Shown here piece after piece: positions 43,222-52,036 of a DNA stretch of 64,000 nt (position 1 is the first letter of the stretch; every line of letters begins with the position of its first letter). A program made the position numbers and the translations under genes. The notes beneath the pieces were generated by a model. It saw nothing but the letters and a program-made list of their open reading frames with translations, was not told the DNA's origin and ran no database searches. The DNA comes from Gordonibacter faecis (lineage in GTDB: Bacteria > Actinomycetota > Coriobacteriia > Coriobacteriales > Eggerthellaceae), in assembly GCF_030077735.1 (NCBI RefSeq), contig NZ_JASJEU010000005.1:1-64000 (forward strand), written 5' to 3'.

Positions 43222-43845
43222 CTAGACGAGGTAATACACAGAAGGCTTCGTCCCCTGCTCCGGCAACAATTGCTGGTACTCACGCTCACGAATAAGCTTC
43301 GACACCTCCGAATTCGGGTCATCGAAGTCTCCCCAAAAACGAGCGCGACCAATACAAAGTTCCATGCAGGCAGGCTCTTCTCCACGAGCAATACGCTGAT
43401 AGCAAAACGTGCATTTCTCTACGACATGCTTCTGGTGCTTTGGCACATCGGCATCACCTGTCGCGATGTCAATGTGATATTTCGGTTCCTCCCAATTGAA
43501 CGAACGTACCCCCGTGTAAGGACACGCCGCCATGCACATACGGCATCCAATACACTTGTCATAGTCCTGACGCACAATGCCCGTTTCCGGATCCTTGTAC
43601 GTAGCCCCCACGGGACACACCTTCACACAGGCGGGATTTTCGCAGTGCTGGCAATTTATTGAAATAAAGTCCAAGGTATTATTAGGAAAATCGCCGTCGG
43701 GAGTATCTATATCCTCCCCGCCAATTGTCAATACTCTATTCCACCATACATCTTTCGGCAAATTATTTTCTTGTTTACAAGCAACTGAACAGTTCATACA
43801 GCCAATGCACCGCGCAGTATCTACCACCATTCCGTATCGAGTCAT
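43222..43845 (-). CDS. DmsB-type 4Fe-4S subunit of operon 1
   Basis: 207 aa with four cysteine groups: CIGCMNCSVACK, CQHCENPACVKVCP, CIGCRMCMAACP and CTFCYQRIARGEEPACMELC, giving four 4Fe-4S clusters. It carries electrons between NrfD and the catalytic subunit. The ATG at 43845 overlaps the dmsA stop by one base (TGATG), so translation is coupled. The 3' half is close to the paralogue at 51407, but the DNA here is noticeably richer in A and T. Confidence 0.93.
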   Translation of the reverse strand: MTRYGMVVDTARCIGCMNCSVACKQENNLPKDVWWNRVLTIGGEDIDTPDGDFPNNTLDFISINCQHCENPACVKVCPVGATYKDPETGIVRQDYDKCIGCRMCMAACPYTGVRSFNWEEPKYHIDIATGDADVPKHQKHVVEKCTFCYQRIARGEEPACMELCIGRARFWGDFDDPNSEVSKLIREREYQQLLPEQGTKPSVYYLV

Positions 43846-46286
43846 CACTTATCACCTTCTTTATAAGATTCCACTTCGACGAGAACATCAAACTGGATGT
43901 GATTATCAGATGCCGGAGTGGACGTACGCTGCGTTAACTCTTGAAAAGAGCCTGGAGCAACGTATTGATCACGCTGCCACCCCTTGGGACAGTTCACAAC
44001 GCCAGGAGGAAGACCTTTGCTTATCAAGGCCTTCACCACTATCTGCCCACGATCGTTGAAGATGCGAATCAGGTCCCCTCGTTTGATGCCTCGCTTTTCT
44101 GCATCTTGGGGCGAAAGATAGGCCACTGGCTCGGGGTCGAGTTCGCGCAGCACCGGATCATACGCCCATTGAGTATGCATACGCCAGCGAGTATGGTCTT
44201 GCAAAAAAACTAAGGGATACTTTTGATACAAATCATTTTCGGGCCAAGCTTCGAGTGGCGGAATAAAATGCGGGAGGTGCTCAATAGATGGATCAAACTT
44301 TGGATCTTTGGCAAAAGACGTCGGCTTCTCACAGTAGAACTCAAGCCTTTTGGTAGGCGTGGGGAAGACTCCACCTTCTGCAAAAATGAAGGGATTGTCA
44401 TCGTCACCCGGCAAACAACGTACAGCACCTTCTTTACGAAGCCGCTCGATCGTAACATTATTCGCGACGGCAGCCTTACTTTTCTTAAGCGCCTCTTCGG
44501 TGTATTCAATATCCGACTGCTGAAAATATTCGCCAAGACCCATTTTCTCAGCTAAAAGATTAATGATTTCGGCGTCTGTTTTACTTTCAAACAAAGGCTC
44601 AATGCACTTTTCTTGCATGATCGCGTAGGGGTGAGTGGCGTTCCCGGTAACATCCTCTTTTTCAAACCAATATGCCGGAGGGAGCACAATGTCAGCAAAA
44701 CGGACTGTGTCTGTGTAGTGAAAATCTGCCACCACAAACAAATCGATGCAATCCGGGGTCATCAAAGCATCAATCCAGGCATTCTGGTCTGAGTAATTAC
44801 CTATAAAGTTACTCGTACATGCGTATATAGCCTTTATTGGGTAATCCTTGCCTCGATATTTGCCAGTTCGAATGACATCTACTGCCTCACCTGAAGCTAT
44901 AGCAGTTGCCCTTCCTTTTGTGGGAGTATTAAGCGTGCCTCCACTCAAGTATGTCCAGAGAACGTGCTCGCCAATGCTTGCACCAGGCTTTCCGATATTG
45001 CCAGTAATCCCCGCCATCGCAGCCATAGCATGCGAGAAAAAGTGCCCGTTGTAAAACCGATCAGGTCCAAAAAGTGTGAAGATAGTATTCGGTCCATCAA
45101 GAGCGTACACCTCAGCCAGTTCTTCAATTTTCGCTGCTGGCACGGTAGATAGCTTTTCGGCATATTCAGGAGAGAATTCATCAACAACTTCTTTTAGCAT
45201 GGTCAAAGCCGTCTTTACGTGATAACCTCCCACGTCAAATTCTCCAAAGAGTTCAGGATCGGAAGCTTCAGCAAGCAACATCTCTTTATGAGTTTTAGCA
45301 TCAACGACGACGTAATCTTCGCCAGCTCCACCAAGATCACTTTCGCGCAAGAACAGCCCGTCATTTTTAACCAAGAACGGTGCTACCGTATGGTCGCGAC
45401 AGAATTCTCGATCAATCCAATCGCGTTCGATGATCAACCTCATCATCGCCATCATTACAGCAGTATCAGAGCCACACCGCACCGGAATATATTCGTCAGC
45501 CTTGGATGCGCCTGTATTGAACTTAGGATCAATAAACCATATCTTCGTACCTTGCTCTTGAGCCTCGCGCATAAAATGCCAGTTATGGGGCTGAGAGTCG
45601 GGCATGTTCGCACCCCAGATAAAAAGGTTCTTTGCATTCTTAACGTCAACGATTTCGTTCTGATTCCAAAAAACACTAAACGCAAAGCCTATCGTCCTTT
45701 GAAAACCCGTCACGGCGTTGTAATCGAATACACCCGTTGTTTTCGAACCTTCCATTGCATTCATGAACTTCGTGGGGATGCCACTGCAAGTTGAAACCCC
45801 CACATTACCTGTTCCGTTAAAAAACAGGATAGATTGCTTACCATACTGTTCATGAAGCCTTTTCCAGCATTCTGTGATTTCAGAAATCGCATCATCCCAT
45901 GAAATACGCTCCCATTCTCCCGACCCACGCTCGCCAACGCGCTTCATGGGATATTTGATCCTGTCAGGATGATAAGTCCTGAACACGTGTGACATACCTT
46001 TAAGGCAAATACGCTTGTACTCGTTGTTCGGAAAATCACCCGCAGTAGCCTTGACAAGTTTTCCGTCACGTACCGTGAGTTTCAATCGACAGGTATTTTC
46101 GCAGTTTGGAACACATGCGCTGTGAAAAATTTGATCACCTTTATGCATTGGCTGCGTATCCTCTGCAAGCGCCGTGAGCGTTGGCAGAGCGGCACTGCCT
46201 GCTACTGCGGCTCCGGCGACGAGGCCGGTGGTTTTGAGAAAGTTCCTGCGTGTGAGCCCCGGGTGAGGGCTAGTTGCTCCTGACAT
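43845..46286 (-). CDS. Tat-exported DmsA-type molybdopterin oxidoreductase, operon 1
   Basis: 813 aa. A twin-arginine signal (LTRRNFLKTTGLVAGAAVAG) sends it outside. The Fe-S site is CVPNCENTC (CX3CX3C) with a fourth cysteine in KRICLKG, as in DMSO reductases. A serine in STCSGIPTKF (about residue 156) is a candidate Mo ligand. The terminal acceptor (sulfoxide, N-oxide or other) cannot be told. The gene is clearly more AT-rich than its surroundings: the 60 bases at 45241-45300 hold 25 G+C, against 35 in 52921-52980 of the paralogue. It heads the operon dmsA-dmsB-nrfD, with promoter and operators at 46458-46529. Confidence 0.92.
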   Translation of the reverse strand: MSGATSPHPGLTRRNFLKTTGLVAGAAVAGSAALPTLTALAEDTQPMHKGDQIFHSACVPNCENTCRLKLTVRDGKLVKATAGDFPNNEYKRICLKGMSHVFRTYHPDRIKYPMKRVGERGSGEWERISWDDAISEITECWKRLHEQYGKQSILFFNGTGNVGVSTCSGIPTKFMNAMEGSKTTGVFDYNAVTGFQRTIGFAFSVFWNQNEIVDVKNAKNLFIWGANMPDSQPHNWHFMREAQEQGTKIWFIDPKFNTGASKADEYIPVRCGSDTAVMMAMMRLIIERDWIDREFCRDHTVAPFLVKNDGLFLRESDLGGAGEDYVVVDAKTHKEMLLAEASDPELFGEFDVGGYHVKTALTMLKEVVDEFSPEYAEKLSTVPAAKIEELAEVYALDGPNTIFTLFGPDRFYNGHFFSHAMAAMAGITGNIGKPGASIGEHVLWTYLSGGTLNTPTKGRATAIASGEAVDVIRTGKYRGKDYPIKAIYACTSNFIGNYSDQNAWIDALMTPDCIDLFVVADFHYTDTVRFADIVLPPAYWFEKEDVTGNATHPYAIMQEKCIEPLFESKTDAEIINLLAEKMGLGEYFQQSDIEYTEEALKKSKAAVANNVTIERLRKEGAVRCLPGDDDNPFIFAEGGVFPTPTKRLEFYCEKPTSFAKDPKFDPSIEHLPHFIPPLEAWPENDLYQKYPLVFLQDHTRWRMHTQWAYDPVLRELDPEPVAYLSPQDAEKRGIKRGDLIRIFNDRGQIVVKALISKGLPPGVVNCPKGWQRDQYVAPGSFQELTQRTSTPASDNHIQFDVLVEVESYKEGDK

Positions 46287-46457
46287 GGTCCCTCCTTTAA
46301 GGAATGCCAGGATACCGGTGAGAGTGATTCCCCCGAAGACAGAGCGGCGCTGTGGCTCTTTGCAGCATCGATCCCATCCAAAGCCGCATCTTCAGCCAAA
46401 CACCGAGCCATCCGCAAGGCGCAATTCCTCCTGGTATCCCCTTCGATACTCCCATGA

Positions 46458-46471
46458 GAATTGGCCAATTC
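46458..46471. promoter_or_regulatory. Palindromic operator GAATTGGCCAATTC
   Basis: A perfect 14-base palindrome, just downstream of the -10 of the dmsA operon. A one-mismatch copy lies at the same distance from the promoter of the second dmsA operon (54584-54597). Confidence 0.6.
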
Positions 46472-46481
46472 CACTGGGTTC

Positions 46482-46510
46482 ACCATACCAAATTATCCTA
46501 TGACAATCAA
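46482..46510 (-). promoter_or_regulatory. Promoter of DmsABC operon 1
   Basis: The minus strand has TTGATT (46505-46510), a 17-base spacer and TATGGT (46482-46487). The -35 and spacer lie inside the 39-base palindrome, so a bound regulator would cover the promoter. Confidence 0.6.
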
Positions 46511-46529
46511 TGATTGTCATAGGATAATT
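46491..46529. promoter_or_regulatory. 39-base perfect palindromic operator
   Basis: Two perfect 19-base arms (46491-46509 and 46511-46529) flank a single base. The core half-site is CCTATGACAAT. Related half-sites occur at 40102-40110, 49936-49952 and 57333-57361, near the three orphan-DmsC modules. Confidence 0.7.
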
Positions 46530-46712
46530 CCCCACACGACTATTCTATTTTTAGATAATTTTTCCCGATTATGCAGGTCATAATATGAGCGCGCAAAAAG
46601 GCTGCAAGCGCCTGATAACAAAACCAGGAACAAATTTTTCACGTGAAACAATGCGAGGATGAAATTAGCGAAATAAAAAATGGGAATATACTACGATCAA
46701 AAGCGACAATCA

Positions 46713-47273
46713 TCAGCTTTCGCGTTCATATGCGAGCACCTTTTCCTTTTCTATGGCTGCTGCGAGATTTCTATTTTTCAATTGTCGCGCGGATACTACA
46801 TCGACGCTGCGGCCTGTGGCGCGTTCGATGTGCTTTTCAAAGTGGGCGAGATCCCGCAGGTTGAACGGTGCCGTTTCGTCAAGTTCAACCCGCACATCAA
46901 CGTCACTCTGCGCGTCGAAATCGCCGCGAGCGAAGGATCCGAACAAGTACGCCCGCTTAATGGCAGGAAACCCCTCAGCCGCCTGTGCAACCGCATCAAA
47001 AACGGAATCTCGCACAGTATCCGCAGCCGGACTCGATTCGTGATCGCGTTTGAGCAGCGCTTTTATTTGTTCAAGCTGGGATTCAATTTCTTCAAGCCGA
47101 TCTGCCCGCACGGCAGATTCTTCAGCCTCCATGCCCTTCTGCAAGAAGTGAAGGAATGCGTCCGTCTTGCTTATTCTATTGGAATGAGCGTACTCCCCCA
47201 CCGTTTCAACCACGTGCGCAGGGAGCCTCAGCGACAAAGGGACACGAGGAAGCGCGCTATCAGCACTCACCAT
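46713..47273 (-). CDS. RHH-nucleotidyltransferase (MNT) fusion protein
   Basis: 186 aa. The first 50 residues (LPRVPLSLRLPAHVVETVGEYAHSN) look like a ribbon-helix-helix DNA-binding domain, then a coiled linker (DRLEEIESQLEQIKALLKRD), then a minimal nucleotidyltransferase with LFGSFARGDF and SDVDVRVEL, the GSFARG..DxD signature. MNT proteins normally serve as antitoxins to HEPN toxins, but no HEPN gene is adjacent. The ATG follows aaggagg, and a palindrome lies directly upstream (47320-47337), consistent with autorepression by the RHH part. It stands between the slipin-2 unit and DmsABC operon 1. Confidence 0.85.
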   Translation of the reverse strand: MVSADSALPRVPLSLRLPAHVVETVGEYAHSNRISKTDAFLHFLQKGMEAEESAVRADRLEEIESQLEQIKALLKRDHESSPAADTVRDSVFDAVAQAAEGFPAIKRAYLFGSFARGDFDAQSDVDVRVELDETAPFNLRDLAHFEKHIERATGRSVDVVSARQLKNRNLAAAIEKEKVLAYERES

Positions 47274-47319
47274 GGGAGCCTCCTTTTCGTTCGGTTACCT
47301 TGCCAGTATACGGCTTGTT

Positions 47320-47337
47320 GTATTGCAAATGCAATAC
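47320..47337. promoter_or_regulatory. Operator palindrome of the RHH-MNT gene
   Basis: GTATTGCA (47320-47327) and TGCAATAC (47330-47337) are perfect inverted arms around two bases. A further half-site follows (TACATTGCA, 47341-47349). RHH proteins commonly bind such short, repeated arms. Confidence 0.6.
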
Positions 47338-47387
47338 ACTTACATTGCATGACAAAAAGCCCGACAATCCGTGCGAGCGTCGTTCGT

Positions 47388-48413
47388 TTAAGACTGCGGA
47401 GTTTTGTTGGTAATGTCTTTGGTGTCGCCGAGGACGTCGCTGAAGCCTTCGCTGAAGCTGCTGGGGACTACTATGGTGCCGCCGGTTTCGCGGACGCTTT
47501 CGTAGAGAAGGTGCATGGCGCGCAGGCGCAGGGCGGCATCGTTTCGGGCGTAGGTGTCGCCGAGGTCTTCCATCATTTCGCAGATGTCCTGTTCAGCCTC
47601 CATAAGAATGATGCGCGCCTTCTTGCGCTGCTCTGCTTGAGCTTCAAGCGACATCACGTCTTGCAGCTCCTTCGGCAGCAGAATGTCGCGCACTTCCACC
47701 GACAAAATGGTGATACCCCAGGGGGCCACCTTCTCTTCCAGCACGCGCTTGAGTTCGCGGTCAAGCTGCTCGCGGCGGATGGCCACCTCGGCCACGCCGG
47801 CGCGACCGATGGCATCGCGCAGTGCGGTTTGGGACGCCAGCTCCACGGCGCGCGTAAAGTCCCCCACCTCGGTGCAGGCGGCTTTCGCATCCCACACGTG
47901 CCAAAACAGCACGGCGTTCACGTCGAGGGGCACAAGGTCGGCCGTCAGCGTTTCCTCGGCACCGAACGTGGTCACACGCACGCGGGTGTCAACCCGCATG
48001 GTGTTCTGCTCGATGACGGGCAGCGTCCAGAAGAGGCCGGGGCCGCTCACGCGGTTGAACGCGCCGAGTCGCAACACGACCACCTTCTCCCACTGCTGGG
48101 CTACGTGTACGGCCATGGTCACCAGCACGGCAGCCACCAACGCGCCAACAACCGCGCCCACACCGATGCCGCCGGCAAGTATCTGCACGCCAGCCAGCAC
48201 CACGCACAGCACCACGATGAACACCACGGCCGAGAACAGCAGCACGCCCGCATTCGAGGCACGCTCGCCTACAACCTCGGTGTTCGCGTCGGGCACGGTG
48301 CGAAACGTGCGGCTCCCGTGCGCCAGTGCGCTTTCCGCCTGCTCGTATGCCGCTGCCCTCGCGGCGGATGCTGCGCCGTTTCGCCCGTTGTTTCGGCTGG
48401 TCATTGCCCTCAC
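47388..48413 (-). CDS. SPFH (slipin) membrane protein, copy 2
   Basis: 341 aa. The same layout as the copy at 37594: variable N-terminal tail, two adjacent membrane segments (about residues 60-108), SPFH domain (WEKVVVLRLGAFNRVSGPGLFWTLPV; DTRVRVTTFGAEETLTADLVPLDVNAVLFW) and a helical C-terminus ending with the conserved GGTIVVPSSFSEGF. The GTG start overlaps the gntR stop (GTGA), so translation of slipin is coupled to the regulator. It should sit in the cytoplasmic membrane as a ring- or lattice-forming scaffold. Confidence 0.9.
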   Translation of the reverse strand: MRAMTSRNNGRNGAASAARAAAYEQAESALAHGSRTFRTVPDANTEVVGERASNAGVLLFSAVVFIVVLCVVLAGVQILAGGIGVGAVVGALVAAVLVTMAVHVAQQWEKVVVLRLGAFNRVSGPGLFWTLPVIEQNTMRVDTRVRVTTFGAEETLTADLVPLDVNAVLFWHVWDAKAACTEVGDFTRAVELASQTALRDAIGRAGVAEVAIRREQLDRELKRVLEEKVAPWGITILSVEVRDILLPKELQDVMSLEAQAEQRKKARIILMEAEQDICEMMEDLGDTYARNDAALRLRAMHLLYESVRETGGTIVVPSSFSEGFSDVLGDTKDITNKTPQS

Positions 48414-48892
48414 GCTCCCGTCTGCGAAATGCGTCCAGCCGGCGCCGGAGCTACGTCAATTTCCACAATGCGTCCGACGCCCGTGGAGGCATCGGCCGAA
48501 GCGCCGCCGCGCTCGTGCTTCAATTGCTTAATCTTGCGCGCCATACACTTCTGGATGTCGTCAAGCGACAGCCCCAGGTCGCGGCAGGCCGCCACGCAAT
48601 CTTCCAACACGCCGTCGACCCCCTTGGTATACTCGTCGTCGATCTCCGCGTCCAGGTCGCGCACGAACACGCCGCGCCCGCGCGTCGACTCCAAGTATCC
48701 GTCGGACACCAGGCTGAGGTAGGCTTTGTTCACCGTGTTGTAATTGATGGATATCTCGCTGGCCAGCCCGCGTACCGTGGGCAGCTGATCGCCCGGCTTG
48801 AAATACCCGGAGTTGATCAGGTAAATCAGCCGCTGCCGCAACTGCACCCACAGGGGCACGTCGGTTGTGGTATCCACTTCGAAGGGGAACAT
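48410..48892 (-). CDS. GntR-family regulator, YtrA type, copy 2
   Basis: 160 aa. The winged helix is in the first 80 residues (VPLWVQLRQRLIYLINSGYFKPGDQLPTVRGLASEISINYNTVNKAY), with a longer C-terminal tail than its two paralogues (60-70 residues, ending Gly/Ala-rich). There is no effector domain, as in YtrA. It lies 14 bases after the orphan DmsC gene and overlaps slipin-2. A palindromic half-site at 49936-49952 upstream of the unit is the likely operator. Confidence 0.88.
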   Translation of the reverse strand: MFPFEVDTTTDVPLWVQLRQRLIYLINSGYFKPGDQLPTVRGLASEISINYNTVNKAYLSLVSDGYLESTRGRGVFVRDLDAEIDDEYTKGVDGVLEDCVAACRDLGLSLDDIQKCMARKIKQLKHERGGASADASTGVGRIVEIDVAPAPAGRISQTGA

Positions 48893-48905
48893 GGGTCAAG
48901 CCTTT

Positions 48906-49880
48906 CTAGCCGGTTGCCATCGCGATGAGCGGGTGCAACCCCGCCTCCACCACGCAGTATCTGAGCGCGAAACCACCAACAAGCACGCACGCGGCCGTCG
49001 TGAGCGCAAGGGGCGGACACGAACGGCGAATGTAAGCGAACGCGCAGTCAAGCACCAAGGGAATCACGAGGCCCACCAGCACAAAGCCACCCCAGAACAC
49101 CCAGGAGCCTTCGCTATACGCGAGCGTCTGGGCCGATGCCGCGAGGGCGTGAGCCGTGGCGGTGTCGGCAAATTCGCCACCAGTGCCGGAAAGCGCCATA
49201 ACAAGAAACGTAGCGGTAGTAGCAGCCTCAAGCACAATCACCAGGACATCGGCAAGGGCCAAGCGGCGCAGCACGGAGCGAAACGCCTGGGCTGAGCCCG
49301 TGAACTGGGATGTTGCGAGCACCAAAGCAACGCCACACGAAAGCGCGGAAAGCACGAACAGCACGGGCAGCCACGGCGTCGCCCACAGCGGCACGGCGCG
49401 CAGGCTCTGCAACAGCAGCCCCGCATATGTCATAACGGCAAGTGCCACCAGCGCAAGCACTGCTTCAAGCACCCGCACAAGCGTGAAGCTCAACCCGCGT
49501 GCATACCCGCCCCACGCAAGCACACACACCAGCGCAAGCACCGCACACACAACGAGCGCCCACGCGCCAACGGCAAGAAAGGAGAACGAGGGGCTTACCA
49601 GCAGCAGCAAAAGCCGATCGGCGCGACCCACATCAGCCAACAGGCACACCACCCCCAACACCAGCGCGACCAAAGCCGCCGTGTAGCTGGGAGCGAAAAA
49701 ACGACGATACGAATGGGGAACGCAAAGAACGGCCCGCCCCTGCCGCGATGCGCGCCCCGGTTCCCGGGGCACCGTCACACACACGCGCGGCGCCAGCAAC
49801 CCCAGCACCGCAAGAACGAAACATGCGCCCGCACCCAAGCCGCCCAGGAAGAGGTAGCATACGATCAACGGACCAAGCAC
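48906..49880 (-). CDS. Orphan NrfD/DmsC-like membrane protein, copy 2
   Basis: 324 aa, about nine membrane segments, beginning VCYLFLGGLGAGACF. Conserved pieces are LADVGRADRLLLL, YAGLLLQSLRAVPLWATPWLPVLFVLSALSCG. It starts with a GTG behind gagaggggg. It heads the unit with gntR and slipin and has no catalytic partner in it. Compared with copies 1 and 3 it lacks an upstream TorD gene. Confidence 0.85.
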   Translation of the reverse strand: MLGPLIVCYLFLGGLGAGACFVLAVLGLLAPRVCVTVPREPGRASRQGRAVLCVPHSYRRFFAPSYTAALVALVLGVVCLLADVGRADRLLLLLVSPSFSFLAVGAWALVVCAVLALVCVLAWGGYARGLSFTLVRVLEAVLALVALAVMTYAGLLLQSLRAVPLWATPWLPVLFVLSALSCGVALVLATSQFTGSAQAFRSVLRRLALADVLVIVLEAATTATFLVMALSGTGGEFADTATAHALAASAQTLAYSEGSWVFWGGFVLVGLVIPLVLDCAFAYIRRSCPPLALTTAACVLVGGFALRYCVVEAGLHPLIAMATG

Positions 49881-49935
49881 ACTGCCCCCTCTCCGATCGC
49901 CAGGCGCGCGTCACCAGGGACACGCGACGCTGCTA

Positions 49936-49968
49936 AATTATCCTAAGACAATCTTTCTGCCATTGTAG
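49936..49968. promoter_or_regulatory. Candidate operator of slipin module 2
   Basis: AATTATCCTAAGACAATC (49936-49953) copies the left arm of the 39-base palindrome at 46491 with one change. ATTGTAGGA (49962-49970) forms an imperfect opposite arm. It lies about 60-90 bases before the orphan DmsC start. Confidence 0.5.
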
Positions 49969-50048
49969 GACATTTTCCCAAGCAGCGCCATCAACAGTGT
50001 GTCAGCGTTCGCGCCACACAGCTTTCAACCCTCGCCCGCACATAGACA

Positions 50049-50095
50049 AAGGGCGCTCACACCGCCGGCATGAAGCACAGCGGTTGAGCGCCCTT
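50049..50095 (-). terminator. Terminator of the second DmsABC operon
   Basis: AAGGGCGCTCA (50049-50059) pairs with TGAGCGCCCTT (50085-50095), and CACCGC/GCGGT extend the stem. It is the homologue of the hairpin at 41861-41909. Confidence 0.75.
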
Positions 50096-50159
50096 CGGCA
50101 CAACGGAGGCGCGCCTCAAAAAATGGAGGGGATGGGTCGGCGCGTTCCGAACGAATGGG

Positions 50160-51389
50160 TTAGTGCACGTCCTCAACGGGCGGGCGCAGCGGCAGGAACT
50201 TCAAGCCCACGAGCAGCAGAAGCGCGCCCAGGCCCACCACACCCAACACCACACCAAACTCAAGCGGCGAAGGCGTATACACCATGCCCTGATAGGCACC
50301 CGCCATACCGCCGGTCCAGTCAGTCACTGTCAAGGAACTCATCGGTGCCGCGTAGTCGATGTTCGGAATTTGGAAGCCGCCGACCAGCAGCTGCACGCGC
50401 TTGCAGAGGATGCCCACGATGGCAAGCAGCGACGCAACCACAATGAGCGGGTTCGTGCGCAGCTTGGGCACAAAGCACACCACCGCAGCCAGCGCGCAGC
50501 CCACAATCTCAACCCAGAAGAACGGGGCAAGCGGGCCGGACACCAGCATGGTTACCACCTCGGCACCGCTGCCACCCGGAAAGCCAGCGGTCAGCAGATC
50601 ACAGCCGAAGAAGTACAAGTCTACCAGCACAAACGCGCCCAGCATTTTCACGAGCTTCACCACATACGCCTGATCGAGCTCAAGGTAACCCACGCGGCGC
50701 AGCGCAATAACCACCACCAGCACCAAAGCCGTGCCGCACACGAGAGCGCTCGACACGAACCACGGGGCCAGAAGCGCCGTGTGCCAAAACTCGTGAGCCT
50801 GCTGCAGCCCGAAAATCCAAGCCGTCACACTGTGCACAAGCACGGCACACACAAGCGCAATCACGCTCACCACGCGCAGCGCCGTATTCGACACCTTGCC
50901 CGCCTCGGCGCGCAGGGTGGCCCATAAATACACAATGGACAGCACCAAGTACGTAGCCAGCACAATGATGTCCCACATCAAAGGCGAGCCCAGGTTAGAA
51001 TACGCGAACAACTCCCACAGGCGCAGCGGCTGCCCCAGGTCAACCACCACAAACCCAATAGCCAGCACGGTACAGCAAATGGACGTCCATACGGCCACCT
51101 TCGAAATGCCGCCGAACCCCTTCATCCCGAACGCGCGCGGCACACTCGAAATGATGAGGCCACCGGCCGACAAGCCCACCAGGAACATAAACATGGTGAT
51201 GTAGAGGCCCCACGAGTCCAGGTTGCGCATGTTCGTCTGCACAAGGCCGCCGGTCAACTGCATTATCCACAAACCAATACCCGCAACCGTGACCACCGCC
51301 GCCACGGCGATACCAAGGTTGAGCCCCTTGCCCCCGAATGTGGCAGCAGAAGCCTTGGCGGCCTTCGCCGCCTGAGTGTTCTCAGACAT
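50160..51389 (-). CDS. NrfD-type membrane anchor of DmsABC operon 2
   Basis: 409 aa, about ten membrane segments. Almost identical to the anchor at 41971 throughout, including MQLTGGLVQTNMRNLDSW and LVGLSAGGLIISSVPRAFG. It should accept or donate quinone electrons for DmsA/DmsB 2. It starts 17 bases after dmsB and is followed by a terminator. Confidence 0.92.
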   Translation of the reverse strand: MSENTQAAKAAKASAATFGGKGLNLGIAVAAVVTVAGIGLWIMQLTGGLVQTNMRNLDSWGLYITMFMFLVGLSAGGLIISSVPRAFGMKGFGGISKVAVWTSICCTVLAIGFVVVDLGQPLRLWELFAYSNLGSPLMWDIIVLATYLVLSIVYLWATLRAEAGKVSNTALRVVSVIALVCAVLVHSVTAWIFGLQQAHEFWHTALLAPWFVSSALVCGTALVLVVVIALRRVGYLELDQAYVVKLVKMLGAFVLVDLYFFGCDLLTAGFPGGSGAEVVTMLVSGPLAPFFWVEIVGCALAAVVCFVPKLRTNPLIVVASLLAIVGILCKRVQLLVGGFQIPNIDYAAPMSSLTVTDWTGGMAGAYQGMVYTPSPLEFGVVLGVVGLGALLLLVGLKFLPLRPPVEDVH

Positions 51390-51406
51390 GATTGTCTCCT
51401 AATCGC

Positions 51407-52036
51407 CTAGACGAGATAGTACACAGAGGGTTCCGTGCCGCGGTCCTCAAGCAAGCGCATATGCTCCCGCTCGCGAATAAGCCGCGAAACCTCGGAGTTG
51501 GGGTCGTTGAAATCACCCCAGAACCGGGCATAGGCCGGGCACCCGTCAACGCACAGCGGGTTCTCCCCTTTCGCCAAGCGGTGCCAGCACATCGTGCACT
51601 TCTCTACCACGTGCTTCTGGTGGGCGGGCGCGTCGGCATCCCCCATAGTGTGATCAACCGAATACTGCGGCTCTTCCCAGTTGAACGAGCGCACACCGGT
51701 GTAGGGGCAGGCCGCCATGCACATGCGGCAGCCGATGCACTTGTCGAAGTCCTGGCGCACAACGCCCGTCTCCGGGTCTTTGTAGGTGGCACCCACCGGG
51801 CACACTTTTACACACGCCGGATTGTCGCAGTGCTGGCAAGCCATCGGAATGAACGTGCGCGAGGCCGCCTGGTACGAACCGCCGAACGCGTCGATGCTTT
51901 CTCCGCCGTCGGTCAGTATGCGGTTCCACCACAGGCCGTCCGGAATGTTATTCTCACTTTTGCACAGTACCGCGCAGGTGTGACACCCGACGCACTGCTT
52001 GGTGTCAATTACGAATCCGAATCTCTGAGCAGCCAT
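51407..52036 (-). CDS. DmsB-type 4Fe-4S subunit of operon 2
   Basis: 209 aa. Four cysteine groups: CVGCHTCAVLCK, CQHCDNPACVKVCP, CIGCRMCMAACP and CTMCWHRLAKGENPLCVDGC. The middle of the protein matches the operon-1 DmsB nearly residue for residue (KDPETG.VRQD.DKCIGC). The ATG at 52036 shares a base with the dmsA stop (TAATG); ggaggg lies upstream. Confidence 0.93.
   Translation of the reverse strand: MAAQRFGFVIDTKQCVGCHTCAVLCKSENNIPDGLWWNRILTDGGESIDAFGGSYQAASRTFIPMACQHCDNPACVKVCPVGATYKDPETGVVRQDFDKCIGCRMCMAACPYTGVRSFNWEEPQYSVDHTMGDADAPAHQKHVVEKCTMCWHRLAKGENPLCVDGCPAYARFWGDFNDPNSEVSRLIREREHMRLLEDRGTEPSVYYLV

Larger units (their letters stand above)
46287..46712. other. Regulatory region of DmsABC operon 1
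   Basis: About 425 bases without a gene, AT-rich on its far side. It holds a -35/-10 promoter, a 39-base palindrome (46491-46529) and a 14-base palindrome (46458-46471). Nothing else recognisable is seen in 46530-46712. Confidence 0.7.

Noticed and set aside
46713..47273. Classical HEPN/MNT toxin-antitoxin pair
   Set aside because: No HEPN-like gene is adjacent on either side; the neighbours are a slipin gene and a dmsA operon.
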